Assembly (NCBI GenBank): GCA_003241695.1 | Contig: QFPN01000012.1 | Coordinates: 1-64,000 of the forward strand | From: Ancylobacter novellus | Lineage (GTDB): Bacteria; Pseudomonadota; Alphaproteobacteria; Rhizobiales; Methylopilaceae | DNA length: 64,000 nucleotides | Direction of reading: 5' to 3' | Position numbers and translations under genes: made by a program | Shown here: positions 29,072 to 42,472 of the stretch, in pieces | How positions within the stretch are numbered: position 1 is the first letter of the stretch | Layout: each line of letters opens with the position of its first letter | Notes under the pieces: model-generated | The model's input: only the letters and a program-made list of their open reading frames with translations | Database searches by the model: none | What the model was told of the DNA's origin: nothing

Positions 29072-29539
29072 ATGAAGCGCGACCACGAAACCGTTCTCCT
29101 CGGCTCCGGCCCCGCGTCCCATCAGGCGTTCGGCCGTGTCTCGGTCGGGACGCGCGGGCCGGGACTGACCGACGTCACCCGCGCGGTCGCGGCGCTGCTC
29201 GCAGATGGCGGCGCCGGCGACGGGCTCGCGACCGTGTTCGTGCGGCACACCTCGGCCTCGCTGACCATCCAGGAGAACGCCAGCCCCGAAGTGCTCGACG
29301 ATCTCGTCGACGCGTTCGACCGGCTCGCGCCGCGGACGGCGCCGTGGCGGCACGACATCGAAGGCCCGGACGACATGCCTGCCCATGTGAAGACGACGCT
29401 GACCGGCGCCTCGGTCTCGGTTCCAGTCCTCGGCGGCCGGCTCGCCCTCGGAACCTGGCAGGCCATCTACGTGTTCGAACATCGCGACCGGCCGCATGTC
29501 CGCGAGATTCTCGTCCATTTCGTCGGCTCGAAGAGATAG
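29072..29539 (+). CDS. YjbQ family protein (secondary thiamine-phosphate synthase-like)
   Basis: 155 residues, full length for UPF0047. FVRHTSASLTIQENASPEV, DIEGPDDMPAHVK and GTWQAIYVFEHRD are the conserved family blocks; the invariant His and Glu residues form the likely active site. E. coli YjbQ has weak thiamine-phosphate synthase activity, but the physiological role is unsettled. No thiamine gene is nearby. Confidence 0.9.
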   Translation: MKRDHETVLLGSGPASHQAFGRVSVGTRGPGLTDVTRAVAALLADGGAGDGLATVFVRHTSASLTIQENASPEVLDDLVDAFDRLAPRTAPWRHDIEGPDDMPAHVKTTLTGASVSVPVLGGRLALGTWQAIYVFEHRDRPHVREILVHFVGSKR

Positions 29540-29663
29540 CGACCGCCCGAGGCCGGCGCCTCGAAGCCGCAAACGCGCCAATTCCGCAACGGAGCGAGAA
29601 CTATTCCGATTTAGGGCGTCATATCGCAGTGATTTCGCAACCGCGAATCGCTATGAGACGGTC

Positions 29664-30335
29664 ATGAGCGCTTCGTCCACTTCGGCTTATCGTGTCCTCA
29701 TCGCGGACGACCACCCGCTGTTCCGCACCGCGTTGCGCGAAGCCATGGCGGGAGAGGTCGCGGAAATCGCCGAGGCCGGCTCCTTCGACGCCGCCTCCAA
29801 GGCGCTCGAGGCCGACGCCTCCTACGATCTGGTGCTGCTCGACCTGACGATGCCGGGCGTGAGCGGCTTTTCAGGCCTCATGTATCTCAGGGCGCAGTAT
29901 CCGGCGCTTCCGGTCGTCGTGGTTTCGGCCAACGAGGACCCGACCACGATCCGCCGCTGCATGGACTTCGGCGCCTCGGGCTTCATTCCGAAGACGCTCG
30001 GCGTCGACGAGATGCGCGACGCCGTGCGCGAGGTTCTGGCCGGCGGCGCATGGTCGCCCCCCGACGTGGACCTCGCCGGCCCGGACGACGGCTCGGCCAA
30101 GCTCGCGGCGCGGCTCGGCACGCTGACGCCGCAGCAGGTGCGCGTGCTGATGATGCTGAGCCAGGGACTGCTCAACAAGCAGATCGCCTACGAGCTCGGC
30201 GTCTCCGAGGCGACCGTGAAGGCCCATGTCTCGGCCATTCTCGCCAAGCTTGGAGTCGAGAGCCGCACCCAGGCCGTGATCGCCGCTTCGAAGATCGAGG
30301 CCGGCCAGTGGCCGGAGCGCCCCAACGGAGCGTAA
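29664..30335 (+). CDS. NarL/FixJ-family response regulator
   Basis: 223 residues from ATG 29664. The receiver domain has ADDHP at 14-18, phospho-acceptor Asp60 in LLDLTMPG, and Lys in IPKTLG. The C-terminal LuxR-type helix-turn-helix is LTPQQVRVLMMLSQGLLNKQ (first part), then ELGVSEATVKAHVSAIL. No kinase gene is adjacent, so it is an orphan regulator whose partner is elsewhere. Upstream, 29540-29663 holds the promoter region only. Confidence 0.9.
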   Translation: MSASSTSAYRVLIADDHPLFRTALREAMAGEVAEIAEAGSFDAASKALEADASYDLVLLDLTMPGVSGFSGLMYLRAQYPALPVVVVSANEDPTTIRRCMDFGASGFIPKTLGVDEMRDAVREVLAGGAWSPPDVDLAGPDDGSAKLAARLGTLTPQQVRVLMMLSQGLLNKQIAYELGVSEATVKAHVSAILAKLGVESRTQAVIAASKIEAGQWPERPNGA

Positions 30336-30432
30336 GCTTCGCCGCCGGACCGACCGGAATTTTCACGAGGGCCGCGGGGCTCCGGCGCGCGTGAGGATGT
30401 TCGGGCGAGAGCCCCCGGCGAACCGTCGCCGC

Positions 30433-30522
30433 CATGCCCGCATAGGCGGGCGTCCACGACTTCGGCTGCCGCCGCGCCCTGTGACCAAGTCGTGGATACC
30501 CGCGCGAAGGCGCGGGCATGAC
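30433..30522. repeat. Palindromic repeat of the CGTCCACGACTT family, copy 1
   Basis: Left arm CATGCCCGCATAGGCGGGCG followed by TCCACGACTT; right arm AAGTCGTGGA (30487-30496), then TACCCGCGCGAAGGCGCGGG and CATGAC. Both arms form hairpins, and inner parts pair across the spacer. It is the first of two tandem copies that fill the 455-base gap 30336-30790; apart from them I see nothing in this gap. Confidence 0.8.
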
Positions 30523-30593
30523 GGGGAGACGGCGCGCCGAACCTTGGATAGCGGCGTCCGCCACAGGCGAAAGGTCCCGCCCGAACCTCCGCC

Positions 30594-30688
30594 GTCATGC
30601 CCGGCCGCAGGCCGGGTATCCACGACTTCGGTCCCTGCCGCGCCCTGTGATCAAGTCGTGGATACCCGCGCGAAGGCGCGGGCATGAC
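30594..30688. repeat. Palindromic repeat of the CGTCCACGACTT family, copy 2
   Basis: GTCATGCCCGGCCGCAGGCC then GGGTATCCACGACTT at the left, and AAGTCGTGGATACCCGCGCG with AAGGCGCGGGCATGAC at the right. The right half, including CGCGCCCTGTGA before it, is nearly identical to copy 1. A decayed third copy is at 20446-20543. The terminal GTCAT/ATGAC inverted ends are shared with the element at 51231-51321. Confidence 0.8.
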
Positions 30689-30790
30689 GGGGAGAAGCCG
30701 CGCGCCTCGTCGTCAGGACGCGTCGCTCGCGGGCGCCTCGTTCCGAGCCGCCCTGGACGCCCCGCCCGAGAAGGCGGCCGCAGCCAGCCG

Positions 30791-32617
<1,827 letters not shown>

Positions 32618-32741
32618 GGGATCTCGCCTCGGCTCCGCTCCGCCAGCGGGCGCGCTCGTTCATTCGAAGGTGTCGTGTGCGCCGCACACATGCGGGAGAG
32701 CGAGCGAAAACGCAAGCGGGCAAGGCCGCAAGGCGCTCGGA

Positions 32742-33866
32742 TCAGCCTTTCGCGAGCCTGCCCGCGATCATGCGGCCGAGCGCCGTGACCGTCTCTTCGA
32801 CCTCCCGTCGCTCGTCGGCGGTCGCCGATTTCGGATCGAACTCGTTGCGGGAGACGAGCCGGACCCCCGCGACGTCGCTCCAGGATCGCCCGAACATCCG
32901 GCGCGAGAAGGCGTCGTTCGACGTCTGGAAATGGTCGCGGACGCCCCGGGCGCTTTCTTCATCGAAGCCCATATAGGGGCTCGCCTCCCACCCGCGCGCA
33001 AGGGCCACCTCTCTCAGGCGAAGGTCGAGCGCCCTTCGCAGCCCCTGCGCCGAGTCCAGTTCGCCGCCATGCCGCCTCAGGACGGCCCGCGCGACATAGA
33101 CGCCCTTCGCGCCGAAGTTCGGATTTGCGATCCGTCTAGGGACGTGCGCGATCGAAGCGCCCCCGATGCGGTTCAGGAAGTCGCGCTCCAGACCGGCCCT
33201 GATCGCGGCTTCGAAGGACACCACCTGGAAGTCGACGCGATCGTCCGCCAGCGGGTTTGCGAACATCGCCTCGAACTCGAACTGCCGCTCCGCAATCACC
33301 TGATCCAAGTAGCGTCGAAAGCCGATCGAAGAGCGGAGGTTCTTTATATGCTGGACATAGTGGGAGTTGATCCACCCGACCTGATCGCGCACGTAACCGA
33401 TCAGCTTCAGGCGATAATCGCGTTTCAGGAAAAAATCGACGATTTGGCCGTAATGTTGCGGATGCTGAATCCGCCTGAAGATATTTTCTCCGGAAATGAC
33501 GACGGGGCCGCTGTGGTTCGCGATGTCTTCCGAGAGGCGCCGCCAATCGGGGGCGTCCTCGAGACGCCGACGGCCTTCGAAATTCGATTTGACGCCGAGA
33601 TAGGAGTGATTGCCGCGTCCGGGGTCGACAGGCCCCCAGCCCAGGCCGTCACGCAGAAGGACTCCGAACCGTCCGAGGAAGCCGGCCGTCTGTTCGCCCG
33701 GCTTCGAGGCTTCGCGGCCGGGGCCCGTGGGAGCGCCGGCCGCGACATGGACTCCAATGCGGCCGAGCGCCCTTGCGCGCTCCCGCAGCATGGCCTGGAT
33801 CGACGTGCTGCCGGTCTTGTGGGGGCCGAAATGCAGGTAGCAGACACGATCGCCATCGCGCCGCAT
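32742..33866 (-). CDS. Sulfotransferase-like protein
   Basis: 374 residues. The N-terminal YLHFGPHKTGSTSIQAML resembles the 5'-phosphosulfate loop of PAPS-dependent sulfotransferases (KTGTTS-type), and LKLIGYVRDQVGWINSHY resembles the 3'-phosphate region (RDP-like). Relatives are often found with surface polysaccharide genes. No acceptor can be predicted. It is 29 bases after argG on the same strand. Codon use is slightly less GC-biased than its neighbours. Confidence 0.6.
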   Translation of the reverse strand: MRRDGDRVCYLHFGPHKTGSTSIQAMLRERARALGRIGVHVAAGAPTGPGREASKPGEQTAGFLGRFGVLLRDGLGWGPVDPGRGNHSYLGVKSNFEGRRRLEDAPDWRRLSEDIANHSGPVVISGENIFRRIQHPQHYGQIVDFFLKRDYRLKLIGYVRDQVGWINSHYVQHIKNLRSSIGFRRYLDQVIAERQFEFEAMFANPLADDRVDFQVVSFEAAIRAGLERDFLNRIGGASIAHVPRRIANPNFGAKGVYVARAVLRRHGGELDSAQGLRRALDLRLREVALARGWEASPYMGFDEESARGVRDHFQTSNDAFSRRMFGRSWSDVAGVRLVSRNEFDPKSATADERREVEETVTALGRMIAGRLAKG

Positions 33867-33895
33867 GTTCGATCACTCGGCCCCCGATCGCCGCT

Positions 33896-35131
<1,236 letters not shown>

Positions 35132-35356
35132 TGGGGGTCCGGCCGAGGGATCTTGAGCGCCGCGCACTCTAACCATGCGAGGCGACGGGGCAAGTCTTAC
35201 GACGGCGGGAGAGCCCGACGGCTGCGGCACGGCCGCGCATGAGGGCGGACGGCCGAAAACCGGCGCGCGAGACGCCGGCCCTTCTTTCGGGCCTCTCAGG
35301 ACCGCCCGGTGGACGGGGCCACGCCGGAATGACGAAGGCCTCGCCTTCAGCCGTCC

Positions 35357-35626
35357 TCAGGCGACGCGGGCGGGACGAAAGGGAACGACCGTGCCGCCCT
35401 CCGTCGCGGCGGGGTCCTGCCGCACGGCGCGCAGGTCGCCGAAGGCCATCACGGAATCGATCGCCCTGCGGAGATCTTCCGGCGCGGCGTCGTCGAGGCC
35501 GAGATCGGCCGCGACCGTGGCGGCGGCTCCGATCAGAGCCGTAAAGACCGCGCCGGAATCCTCGCCGCAACGCTGAAGCGTCACGGCCAGACGGAGAACC
35601 ACCGCATTGACGTCGTCGTTTGACAT
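35357..35626 (-). CDS. Small hypothetical protein
   Basis: 89 residues from ATG 35626; ATG 35662 would add 12. Mostly helical and acidic, ending in a short basic VPFRPARVA tail. It contains DVNAVVLRLAVTLQRCGEDS and LRRAIDSVMAFGDLRAVRQD. No family recognised and no signal peptide. It lies between argG and mmcB on the same strand, with 172 bases to mmcB that contain no further ORF. Confidence 0.55.
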   Translation of the reverse strand: MSNDDVNAVVLRLAVTLQRCGEDSGAVFTALIGAAATVAADLGLDDAAPEDLRRAIDSVMAFGDLRAVRQDPAATEGGTVVPFRPARVA

Positions 35627-35798
35627 GGCCTTTGCCCCATCGCCCTCTTTCAGGCGACGCATGAGAACGATGCCGGTCCGGATCCGCCCGTACGCCGCGT
35701 CTCGCGGAAGACGAATCACCTGACATCGAGGTTTAGGTGCAGATCGCGCCGAATTTAGACTTTTAGGCGGCGAATTAAGGCGAAGAGGCTTCTTTCGA

Positions 35799-36299
35799 TC
35801 ACAAGGCCATCATCGCGCCCGGATCAACTGTCGCCTGGAGTCTCAGCGCCGAGAGCCGCGCGAAGCGTAGCGTGACGGCCTTGCGGCGCGCGCCCGCAAG
35901 CCCATGGACCGGCCCCTCGCGAATCGCCGTTGCGCCGTAGCGATCCGCGAGGATGAGGCCGACGTCGACCGGAATGAGGGGCTGCGGAAAATCGCTTCCG
36001 ACAGCAAAGTAAAACCGGTCGCAGAACTCCGCATAGTCTCGCCATTTTCTGTCGGTGCGGAAATCCTGCGGCCCGGACTTGATCTCGACGATCACGACCT
36101 CGCCCTTCGGCCCGAGCGCCATGACGTCCGCGCGGCGGCCCGATCGAAGCGGGGTCTCGAGCAGGCAGCCGTAGCCCGCGGCCGCGAAATACCGGCAGAC
36201 GCCGCGCGCGAGCCCGGCCGCCACGCCGGACAGGGACGGCGCCGCCGAAACCGGCTGGGCGTCCTCGTCCGTCAGCGAAAGCGGGGCGATGTTCTCCAT
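35799..36299 (-). CDS. mmcB: MmcB-family DNA repair protein
   Basis: 166 residues, full length for the family. The PD-(D/E)xK-type nuclease core is recognisable: RADVMALGPKGEVVIVEIKS gives Asp, Glu and Lys of the fold, preceded by LETPLRSGR. In Caulobacter, mmcB is an SOS gene linked to mitomycin C tolerance. Here a GAAC-N7-GAAC LexA box covers the start codon, which supports SOS control. It probably acts alone on damaged DNA. Confidence 0.88.
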   Translation of the reverse strand: MENIAPLSLTDEDAQPVSAAPSLSGVAAGLARGVCRYFAAAGYGCLLETPLRSGRRADVMALGPKGEVVIVEIKSGPQDFRTDRKWRDYAEFCDRFYFAVGSDFPQPLIPVDVGLILADRYGATAIREGPVHGLAGARRKAVTLRFARLSALRLQATVDPGAMMAL

Positions 36300-36305
36300 A
36301 CGTTC
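36291..36305 (-). promoter_or_regulatory. LexA (SOS) box over the mmcB start codon
   Basis: GTTC-TCCATAC-GTTC on the plus strand, i.e. GAAC-N7-GAAC in the reading direction of mmcB. This matches the alphaproteobacterial LexA consensus exactly. The mmcB ATG (36299-36297) lies inside the spacer, so LexA binding would block transcription close to the start. Confidence 0.8.
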
Positions 36306-36366
36306 GAGTATGGCACGAAATGAGAACGACGCAAGCCGGCGTCGCCCTTCGTCGGCTCTCTCCGCG

Positions 36367-37004
36367 TCAGGCGCAGAGAGCCGGCTCGCTCCCGAGCGTC
36401 TCTCTGAGCCGCGGCTGGTTCAGCGCGAGCCACTGCAGGGCGATGAGAAGATAGGCGTTCATCGGCCGCGGATCGGCGAGCGCCTCGACGGCGGCCTCGA
36501 TCGATTCGGCGAAGGGGCGGGTGATCTCCTGCTCGTCCTCGGCCCCGGAAAATTCCGGAAGGCCGGAAGACGACACCTCGGCGAGAAACAGCGTCGCGTG
36601 TTCGTCGACGATGCCCGGAGACGGAAGGAAGGACAGCAGCCTGGCGACGCGGCCCGCGCGAAGCCCGGTCTCCTCCAGCAGCTCTCGACGGGCGGCGGTT
36701 TCGAGATCTTCTCCCGGCTCGACGCGGCCCGCCACGACCTCGGCGAGGTCGCCGGCGCCGGTCGCGAGATGCGCTGGCAGCCGGAACTGGCGGATGAGCA
36801 CGATCTCGCCGCGATCGAGGTCGACCGGCAGCACGGCGACGCTCGGCCCCGCGCGCAGCACCTCGCGCTCCTGCACGAGCGTCCCGCGCTCGCCGGCCGA
36901 AAGCGTCGCGCGCCAGCCCTCGAGCCGGCGGTAGCCGTCGTTGAGCAGTTCCGGACCTTCGACCACGACGTCGGCCGGCGACGCGGCGAAACGGCTCTTC
37001 CGCG

Positions 37005-37008
<4 letters not shown>
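36367..37008 (-). CDS. Nudix hydrolase, ADP-ribose pyrophosphatase type
   Basis: 213 residues. The Nudix box is intact: GRVEPGEDLETAARRELLEE followed by TGL, with the downstream Pro characteristic of ADP-ribose pyrophosphatases (LSFLPSPGIVDE). It hydrolyses nucleotide-sugar or ADP-ribose type diphosphates. Its ATG overlaps the stop of the ABC ATPase gene (ATGA), so it is the last gene of the peptide-transport operon. There is no known functional link between the two; the enzyme may be a passenger. Confidence 0.88.
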
Positions 37009-38629
<1,621 letters not shown>

Positions 38630-38633
<4 letters not shown>

Positions 38634-39106
38634 GGGGCCTCGATCCGGGCGAGGAGAGCGTCGAGATCCCGGTCCGCAAGCCACGTCGCGTGCGTATGGC
38701 TCGCGGACGCGCGCAGAAGATCCTTGTCGTGGGAAAGCATGACATCGCAGCCGCGCGCGATCGCGGTCGTGAGGTGGATCGCGTCGGGGAGCTTCAGCGA
38801 AACGTGCTCTGCGCGCAGTTTGGCGGCGTCCTTGAGCACCGAGGCAGACACTGCAGCGGATTCGAGGACCCCAGCCTTGTCGAACAAGGCCTCATAGCTG
38901 GCGCGCCATGCACGCGCCCTGCGGTCGGCGGGATCTTGCCTCTGCAGTTTCATCGGGCCGACGAGAACTTCCGCAAGCGTCAGTTCGCTGGACACGATGA
39001 CGCTGCCGTCCGCAGCGAAAACGCAATTCAGCAAGGAAGCGGCGTGGTCATCGCCCTCGACGCTTCTGATAAGCGCGTTCGCATCGGCGTATATTCTCAC
39101 GACCAA
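38630..39106 (-). CDS. PIN-domain ribonuclease toxin (VapC type)
   Basis: 158 residues, a single PIN domain. Acidic active-site residues: Asp in IYADANALI, Glu in LTLAEVLVG, Asp in KLPDAIHLT and Asp in SHDKDLL. VapC toxins cleave tRNA or rRNA when freed from their antitoxin. The antitoxin-like gene ends 3 bases upstream, and the toxin stop overlaps the yejF start. The pair therefore sits entirely inside the peptide transporter operon. Confidence 0.85.
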
Positions 39107-39109
39107 GCG

Positions 39110-39373
39110 TCAGCGGTCCCATTCGTCGCGAAGGGCGCGGACACGCGCTGCGGCTTCCTCGGAGGTGACCGGCTTGAAGCCTGGAGAACGGTGGAGTTCG
39201 TCGATGAGCTGCTTTATCTCCGCCCAGGCCTTCTGTTTGTCCGTCATCGGCTTCTTGCGAGCCGTCTCCACCGTCACCCGCACGCGCGCCACGTCGCCGA
39301 GCCCTTCGCGCAGGTCATCGGGGAGCCTCTCGACCGGATAGTCCTCGCGGATGATCTTGTCGCGCTCGTCCAT
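39110..39373 (-). CDS. Antitoxin-like protein partner of the PIN toxin
   Basis: 87 residues, highly charged. No clear DNA-binding fold could be assigned, but the C-terminal VTSEEAAARVRALRDEWDR is the kind of amphipathic tail by which VapB-type antitoxins wrap their toxin. Size, position and the 3-base gap to the toxin gene support the role. It starts 20 bases after the yejE stop. If expressed only with the transporter, the usual promoter-level autoregulation would be lost. Confidence 0.65.
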   Translation of the reverse strand: MDERDKIIREDYPVERLPDDLREGLGDVARVRVTVETARKKPMTDKQKAWAEIKQLIDELHRSPGFKPVTSEEAAARVRALRDEWDR

Positions 39374-39393
39374 GCCGCCATCCTACACCCCTC

Positions 39394-40611
39394 TCACCGG
39401 AACGTCTTCCGCGGATCGAAGGCGTCGCGGACCGACTCGCCGACGAAGATCAGCAGCGACAGCATCACGGCGATCACCGCGAAGCCCGAGACGCCGAGCC
39501 AGGGCGCCTGCAGGTTGGACTTGCCCTGCGCCAGGAGCTCCCCGAGCGAAGGCGAGCCCGGCGGCAGGCCGAAGCCGAGGAAATCGAGCGCGGTGAGCGT
39601 CGAGATCGAGCCCGACAGGATGAAGGGCATGAAGGTCAGCGTCGCGACCATGGCGTTCGGCAGCAGGTGGCGGAACATGATCCCGGCGTTCGAAACCCCG
39701 AGGGCCCGCGCGGCGCGGACATATTCGAAGTTGCGGCCCCGCAGGAACTCCGCCCTCACCACGCCGACGAGCGCGGTCCAGGAGAACAGCAGCAGGATCC
39801 CGAGCAACACCCAGACGCTCGGCGCCAGCACCGCCGAGAGGATGATGAGCAGGTAGAGGGTCGGCACCGAGGTCCAGATTTCGATGAAGCGCTGGAACAG
39901 GAGGTCGGTCCAGCCGCCGAAATAGCCCTGCGCCGCGCCGGCCGCGACCCCGATGATCGAGGACAGCACCGTGAGCGCGAGGCCGAACAGCACCGACAGC
40001 CGGAAGCCGTAGATCAGCCGCGCCAGCACGTCGCGGCCCTGATCGTCGGTGCCGAGCCAGTTCCATTCGATGTCGGCGCAGGATTTCGCCAGCGGGGCGG
40101 CGGCGTCCATCGCGGCGGGGTCGCCTTCGGGGGTGCGCGCCGCCGCGGCTTTGGCGCAGGTCGCGTCGTCCAGCATCCAGGTCGGCGGCGACGGCGCGGG
40201 CGTCGGCAGGTTGCGGTTGATGGTGTCGTAGGAATAGCGCACCGGCGGCCAGACCATGTAGCCGCCCGACTTCTTGATCAGGTTCTGGAGATAGGGGTCG
40301 CGATAGTCGGCCTCGGTCTCGAAGTCGCCGCCGAAGGTCGTCTCCGTGTAGAACTTGAACGCGGGCGCGTAGATCCCGCCGTCGTAGACGACGAGGAACG
40401 GCTTGTCGTTCGCGATGACCTCGGCGAACAGGCTGAGCACGAACAGCGCGAGGAAGATCCAGAACGACCACCAGCCGCGGCCGTTGCCCCGGAAATTCGC
40501 AAGCCGCCGCCGGTTGATGGGCGACAGTTTTCCGCGCGGCGCGGAGGGCGGCTGAGCGGCGGGCGGAGGGGGCGGCTCCAAGGCGGGCGGCGGCGAGAAC
40601 GCGTCGGTCAT
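39394..40611 (-). CDS. yejE: Peptide ABC transporter permease (YejE type)
   Basis: 405 residues. A proline-rich N-terminal tail (EPPPPPAAQPP) and TM1 (about 46-66) are followed by a ~110-residue periplasmic stretch, which is characteristic of YejE, then GTDDQGRDVLARLIYGFRLS, a core of five helices and the EAA motif RAARALGVSNAGIMFRHLLP. It forms the channel with YejB. Its ATG overlaps by 4 bases the stop of the mini-ORF of the palindromic element in front of it. Confidence 0.92.
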   Translation of the reverse strand: MTDAFSPPPALEPPPPPAAQPPSAPRGKLSPINRRRLANFRGNGRGWWSFWIFLALFVLSLFAEVIANDKPFLVVYDGGIYAPAFKFYTETTFGGDFETEADYRDPYLQNLIKKSGGYMVWPPVRYSYDTINRNLPTPAPSPPTWMLDDATCAKAAAARTPEGDPAAMDAAAPLAKSCADIEWNWLGTDDQGRDVLARLIYGFRLSVLFGLALTVLSSIIGVAAGAAQGYFGGWTDLLFQRFIEIWTSVPTLYLLIILSAVLAPSVWVLLGILLLFSWTALVGVVRAEFLRGRNFEYVRAARALGVSNAGIMFRHLLPNAMVATLTFMPFILSGSISTLTALDFLGFGLPPGSPSLGELLAQGKSNLQAPWLGVSGFAVIAVMLSLLIFVGESVRDAFDPRKTFR

Positions 40612-40739
40612 GCGCCGCCCCGCATGCGCAAGAGGCGCGACGTCCGCCGCCCCTTCTCCCGTTCACGGGAGAAGGTAAGGATGAGGGGACGTGTCGCTTC
40701 GGATTCAGAATGAAGCCCGTCCGCGCGGACGCGCTTCAT
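40608..40739 (-). other. Mini-ORF in palindromic element A, coupled to yejE
   Basis: A 43-codon ORF beginning MKRVRADGLHSESEA and passing through the left hairpin as LTFSREREKG. Its TGA overlaps the yejE ATG (ATGA). On the plus strand the same element starts a mirror ORF, MKPVRADALH... with LTPTLSRTRERG, from ATG 40710. The peptide is probably not functional in itself; the frame may matter for translation coupling. Confidence 0.4.
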
Positions 40740-40797
40740 GCCAAGGCTCCGGCGCAAAAGCCCCTCACCCCTACCCTCTCCCGCACGCGGGAGAGGG
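40652..40797. repeat. Palindromic element A between yejB and yejE
   Basis: Left hairpin CCTTCTCCCG-TTCA-CGGGAGAAGG (40652-40675); right hairpin CCCTCTCCCG-CACG-CGGGAGAGGG (40774-40797). The centre is an inverted repeat, GAAGC...GCTTC, holding the two ATGs of opposing mini-ORFs. It fills most of the 253-base gap between yejB and yejE. Confidence 0.8.
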
Positions 40798-40864
40798 GGA
40801 ACGGACGCGTCGCGGGTCACCCCGCCTCTCGAAGCACGCAGTTCGCTCGTGAGCGGCGATCCCA

Positions 40865-41980
40865 TCACGCCTCCCGCGTCTCGAAGTCGATGCGGGGGTC
40901 GACCCACATGTAGGAGAGGTCGGAGATCAACGTCGTCACGAGGCCGAGCAGCGAGAAGATGTAGAGCGTCGCGAACACCACCGCGTAGTCGCGGTTGACG
41001 ATCGACTCGAAGCCGAGCAGCCCGAGGCCGTCGAGCGAGAAGATCGTCTCGATGAGGAGCGCGCCGGAGAAGAAGGCGCCGACGAAAGCCCCGGGAAAGC
41101 CCGCGATCAGGATCAGCATCGCGTTGCGGAACACATGGCCGTAGAGCACCTGGTTCTCGGTCAGGCCCTTCATGCGGGCGGTCTGGACATATTGCTTGCG
41201 GATCTCGTCGAGGAACGAGTTCTTGGTCAGCAGCGTCGTGGTGGCGAAGGCCGAGATGGCGAGCGCGGTCAGCGGCAGCGCCATGTGCCACATGTAGTCG
41301 ACGGCCTTGCCCCAGAGCGAGAGCTGGCTCCAGTTGTCCGAGGTCAGGCCCCTGAGCGGGAACCAGTCGAGGAAGGTGCCGCCGGCGAACAGCACGATCA
41401 GCAGGATCGCGAACAGGAAGCCGGGGATCGCGTAGCCGACCACGATCAGCGCGGAGGTCCACACGTCGAAGCGCGAACCGTCGCGCACCGCCTTGGCGAT
41501 CCCGAGCGGCACCGAGATCATGTACGAGATCAACGTCATCCAGAGCCCAAGCGAGATCGACACCGGCATCTTCTCGAGGATGAGGTCGACCACGTCGATG
41601 TCGCGGAAATAGGAGCGCCCGAAGTCGAAGCGGGCGTAGTCCCACAGCATCTTGGCGAAGCGCTCGTGCGCGGGCTTGTCGAAGCCGAACTGCTTTTCGA
41701 GCTGCTTGATGAATTCGGGATCGAGCCCTTGCGCGCCGCGATACTTCGAATTGATCGGGTCGCTCGACGCGCCGCGCTGAATGTCGCCCGAGCGCTGCAG
41801 ATCGTTTCCGGAGCCGCCCGAGATGCGGTCGGTCGCGCTCGTCCCCTGCCCCGTCACCTGCGCGATGACGCGCTCGACCGGGCCGCCGGGCGCGAACTGG
41901 ATGATGACGAAGGACACGAGCATGATCCCGAACAGCGTCGGGACCATAAGCAGGATGCGGCGGGCGATATAGGCAAGCAC
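40865..41980 (-). CDS. yejB: Peptide ABC transporter permease (YejB type)
   Basis: 371 residues from GTG 41980, which directly follows the TAA of the DUF559 gene. MLAYIARRILLMVPTLFGIM is the typical N-terminus, with TM1 at 9-31. A ~100-residue periplasmic insertion rich in Gly and Ser (GQGTSATDRISGGSG) follows, then five helices with the EAA-type loop YVQTARMKGLTENQVLYGHV. It pairs with YejE. In related bacteria Yej takes up peptides, including antimicrobial ones such as microcin C. Confidence 0.92.
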   Translation of the reverse strand: MLAYIARRILLMVPTLFGIMLVSFVIIQFAPGGPVERVIAQVTGQGTSATDRISGGSGNDLQRSGDIQRGASSDPINSKYRGAQGLDPEFIKQLEKQFGFDKPAHERFAKMLWDYARFDFGRSYFRDIDVVDLILEKMPVSISLGLWMTLISYMISVPLGIAKAVRDGSRFDVWTSALIVVGYAIPGFLFAILLIVLFAGGTFLDWFPLRGLTSDNWSQLSLWGKAVDYMWHMALPLTALAISAFATTTLLTKNSFLDEIRKQYVQTARMKGLTENQVLYGHVFRNAMLILIAGFPGAFVGAFFSGALLIETIFSLDGLGLLGFESIVNRDYAVVFATLYIFSLLGLVTTLISDLSYMWVDPRIDFETREA

Positions 41981-42472
41981 TTAGGGCCGAACCTCGCCGG
42001 TAAGGTCCACGGAAGCGGAGCCCTTCCCCCCTCCCCCTTGCGGGGAGGGGTCGGGGGTGGGGGTGGTTCCGGAAAAGTCGCTGGCGTCCGATCGAAGAGC
42101 TTCGGCGATCCGCTCCGCGACGCCCTGCGGGTTGAGCAGAACCTCATTGTTCCAGAACCGCAGAACCCGCCAGCCGAGCGTCTCCATAGTCCCCGTCCGG
42201 ACTGCTTCGGCCGCATTTTCGCAGTGCTGACCGCCATCGACTTCGATGATGAGCATCGCGCCGCGGCAGGCGAAGTCCGCGATGTAGCCGCCGATGACCA
42301 CCTGCCGCCGAAAGTGCGTCCCTCCGAGATCGAGGCTACGCAGCAGACGCCAGAGCTTCCGTTCGGCGTCCGTTGGTCGGCTCCTGTTGGTCCGGGCCAA
42401 TCGCGTAAGCGCCGGAGCCGAAGCTACCGCCGTCTTGGCCCACGGGCGCGCGCCGTCGACGTCGCGCTTCAT
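41981..42472 (-). CDS. DUF559 endonuclease-domain protein carried by a palindromic element
   Basis: 163 residues. The DUF559 (Vsr-like PD-(D/E)xK) core includes TDAERKLWRLLRSLDLGG, FRRQVVIGGYIADFAC with Asp66, and LIIEVDGGQH with Glu77 and Asp79. Start codon and ribosome site (GAGGGTGGTTCAGAATG) lie in one palindromic repeat arm, and the C-terminal tail TPTPDPSPQGGGGKG is encoded by the other. Its TAA abuts the yejB GTG. The gene interrupts the peptide-transport operon. A nuclease role is inferred from fold; mobility is suggested by context only. Confidence 0.85.
   Translation of the reverse strand: MKRDVDGARPWAKTAVASAPALTRLARTNRSRPTDAERKLWRLLRSLDLGGTHFRRQVVIGGYIADFACRGAMLIIEVDGGQHCENAAEAVRTGTMETLGWRVLRFWNNEVLLNPQGVAERIAEALRSDASDFSGTTPTPDPSPQGGGGKGSASVDLTGEVRP

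Noticed and set aside
30433..30688. Possible CRISPR array from tandem repeats
   Set aside because: Only two units of about 90 bases with inverted hairpins and no regular short repeat/spacer pattern; these are REP/BIME-like elements.
35255..35300. Possible terminator after argG (hairpin CCGGCG...CGCCGG followed by CCCTTCTTTC)
   Set aside because: It lies upstream of argG on the wrong side for that gene's transcription, has a poor T tract, and no plus-strand gene precedes it.
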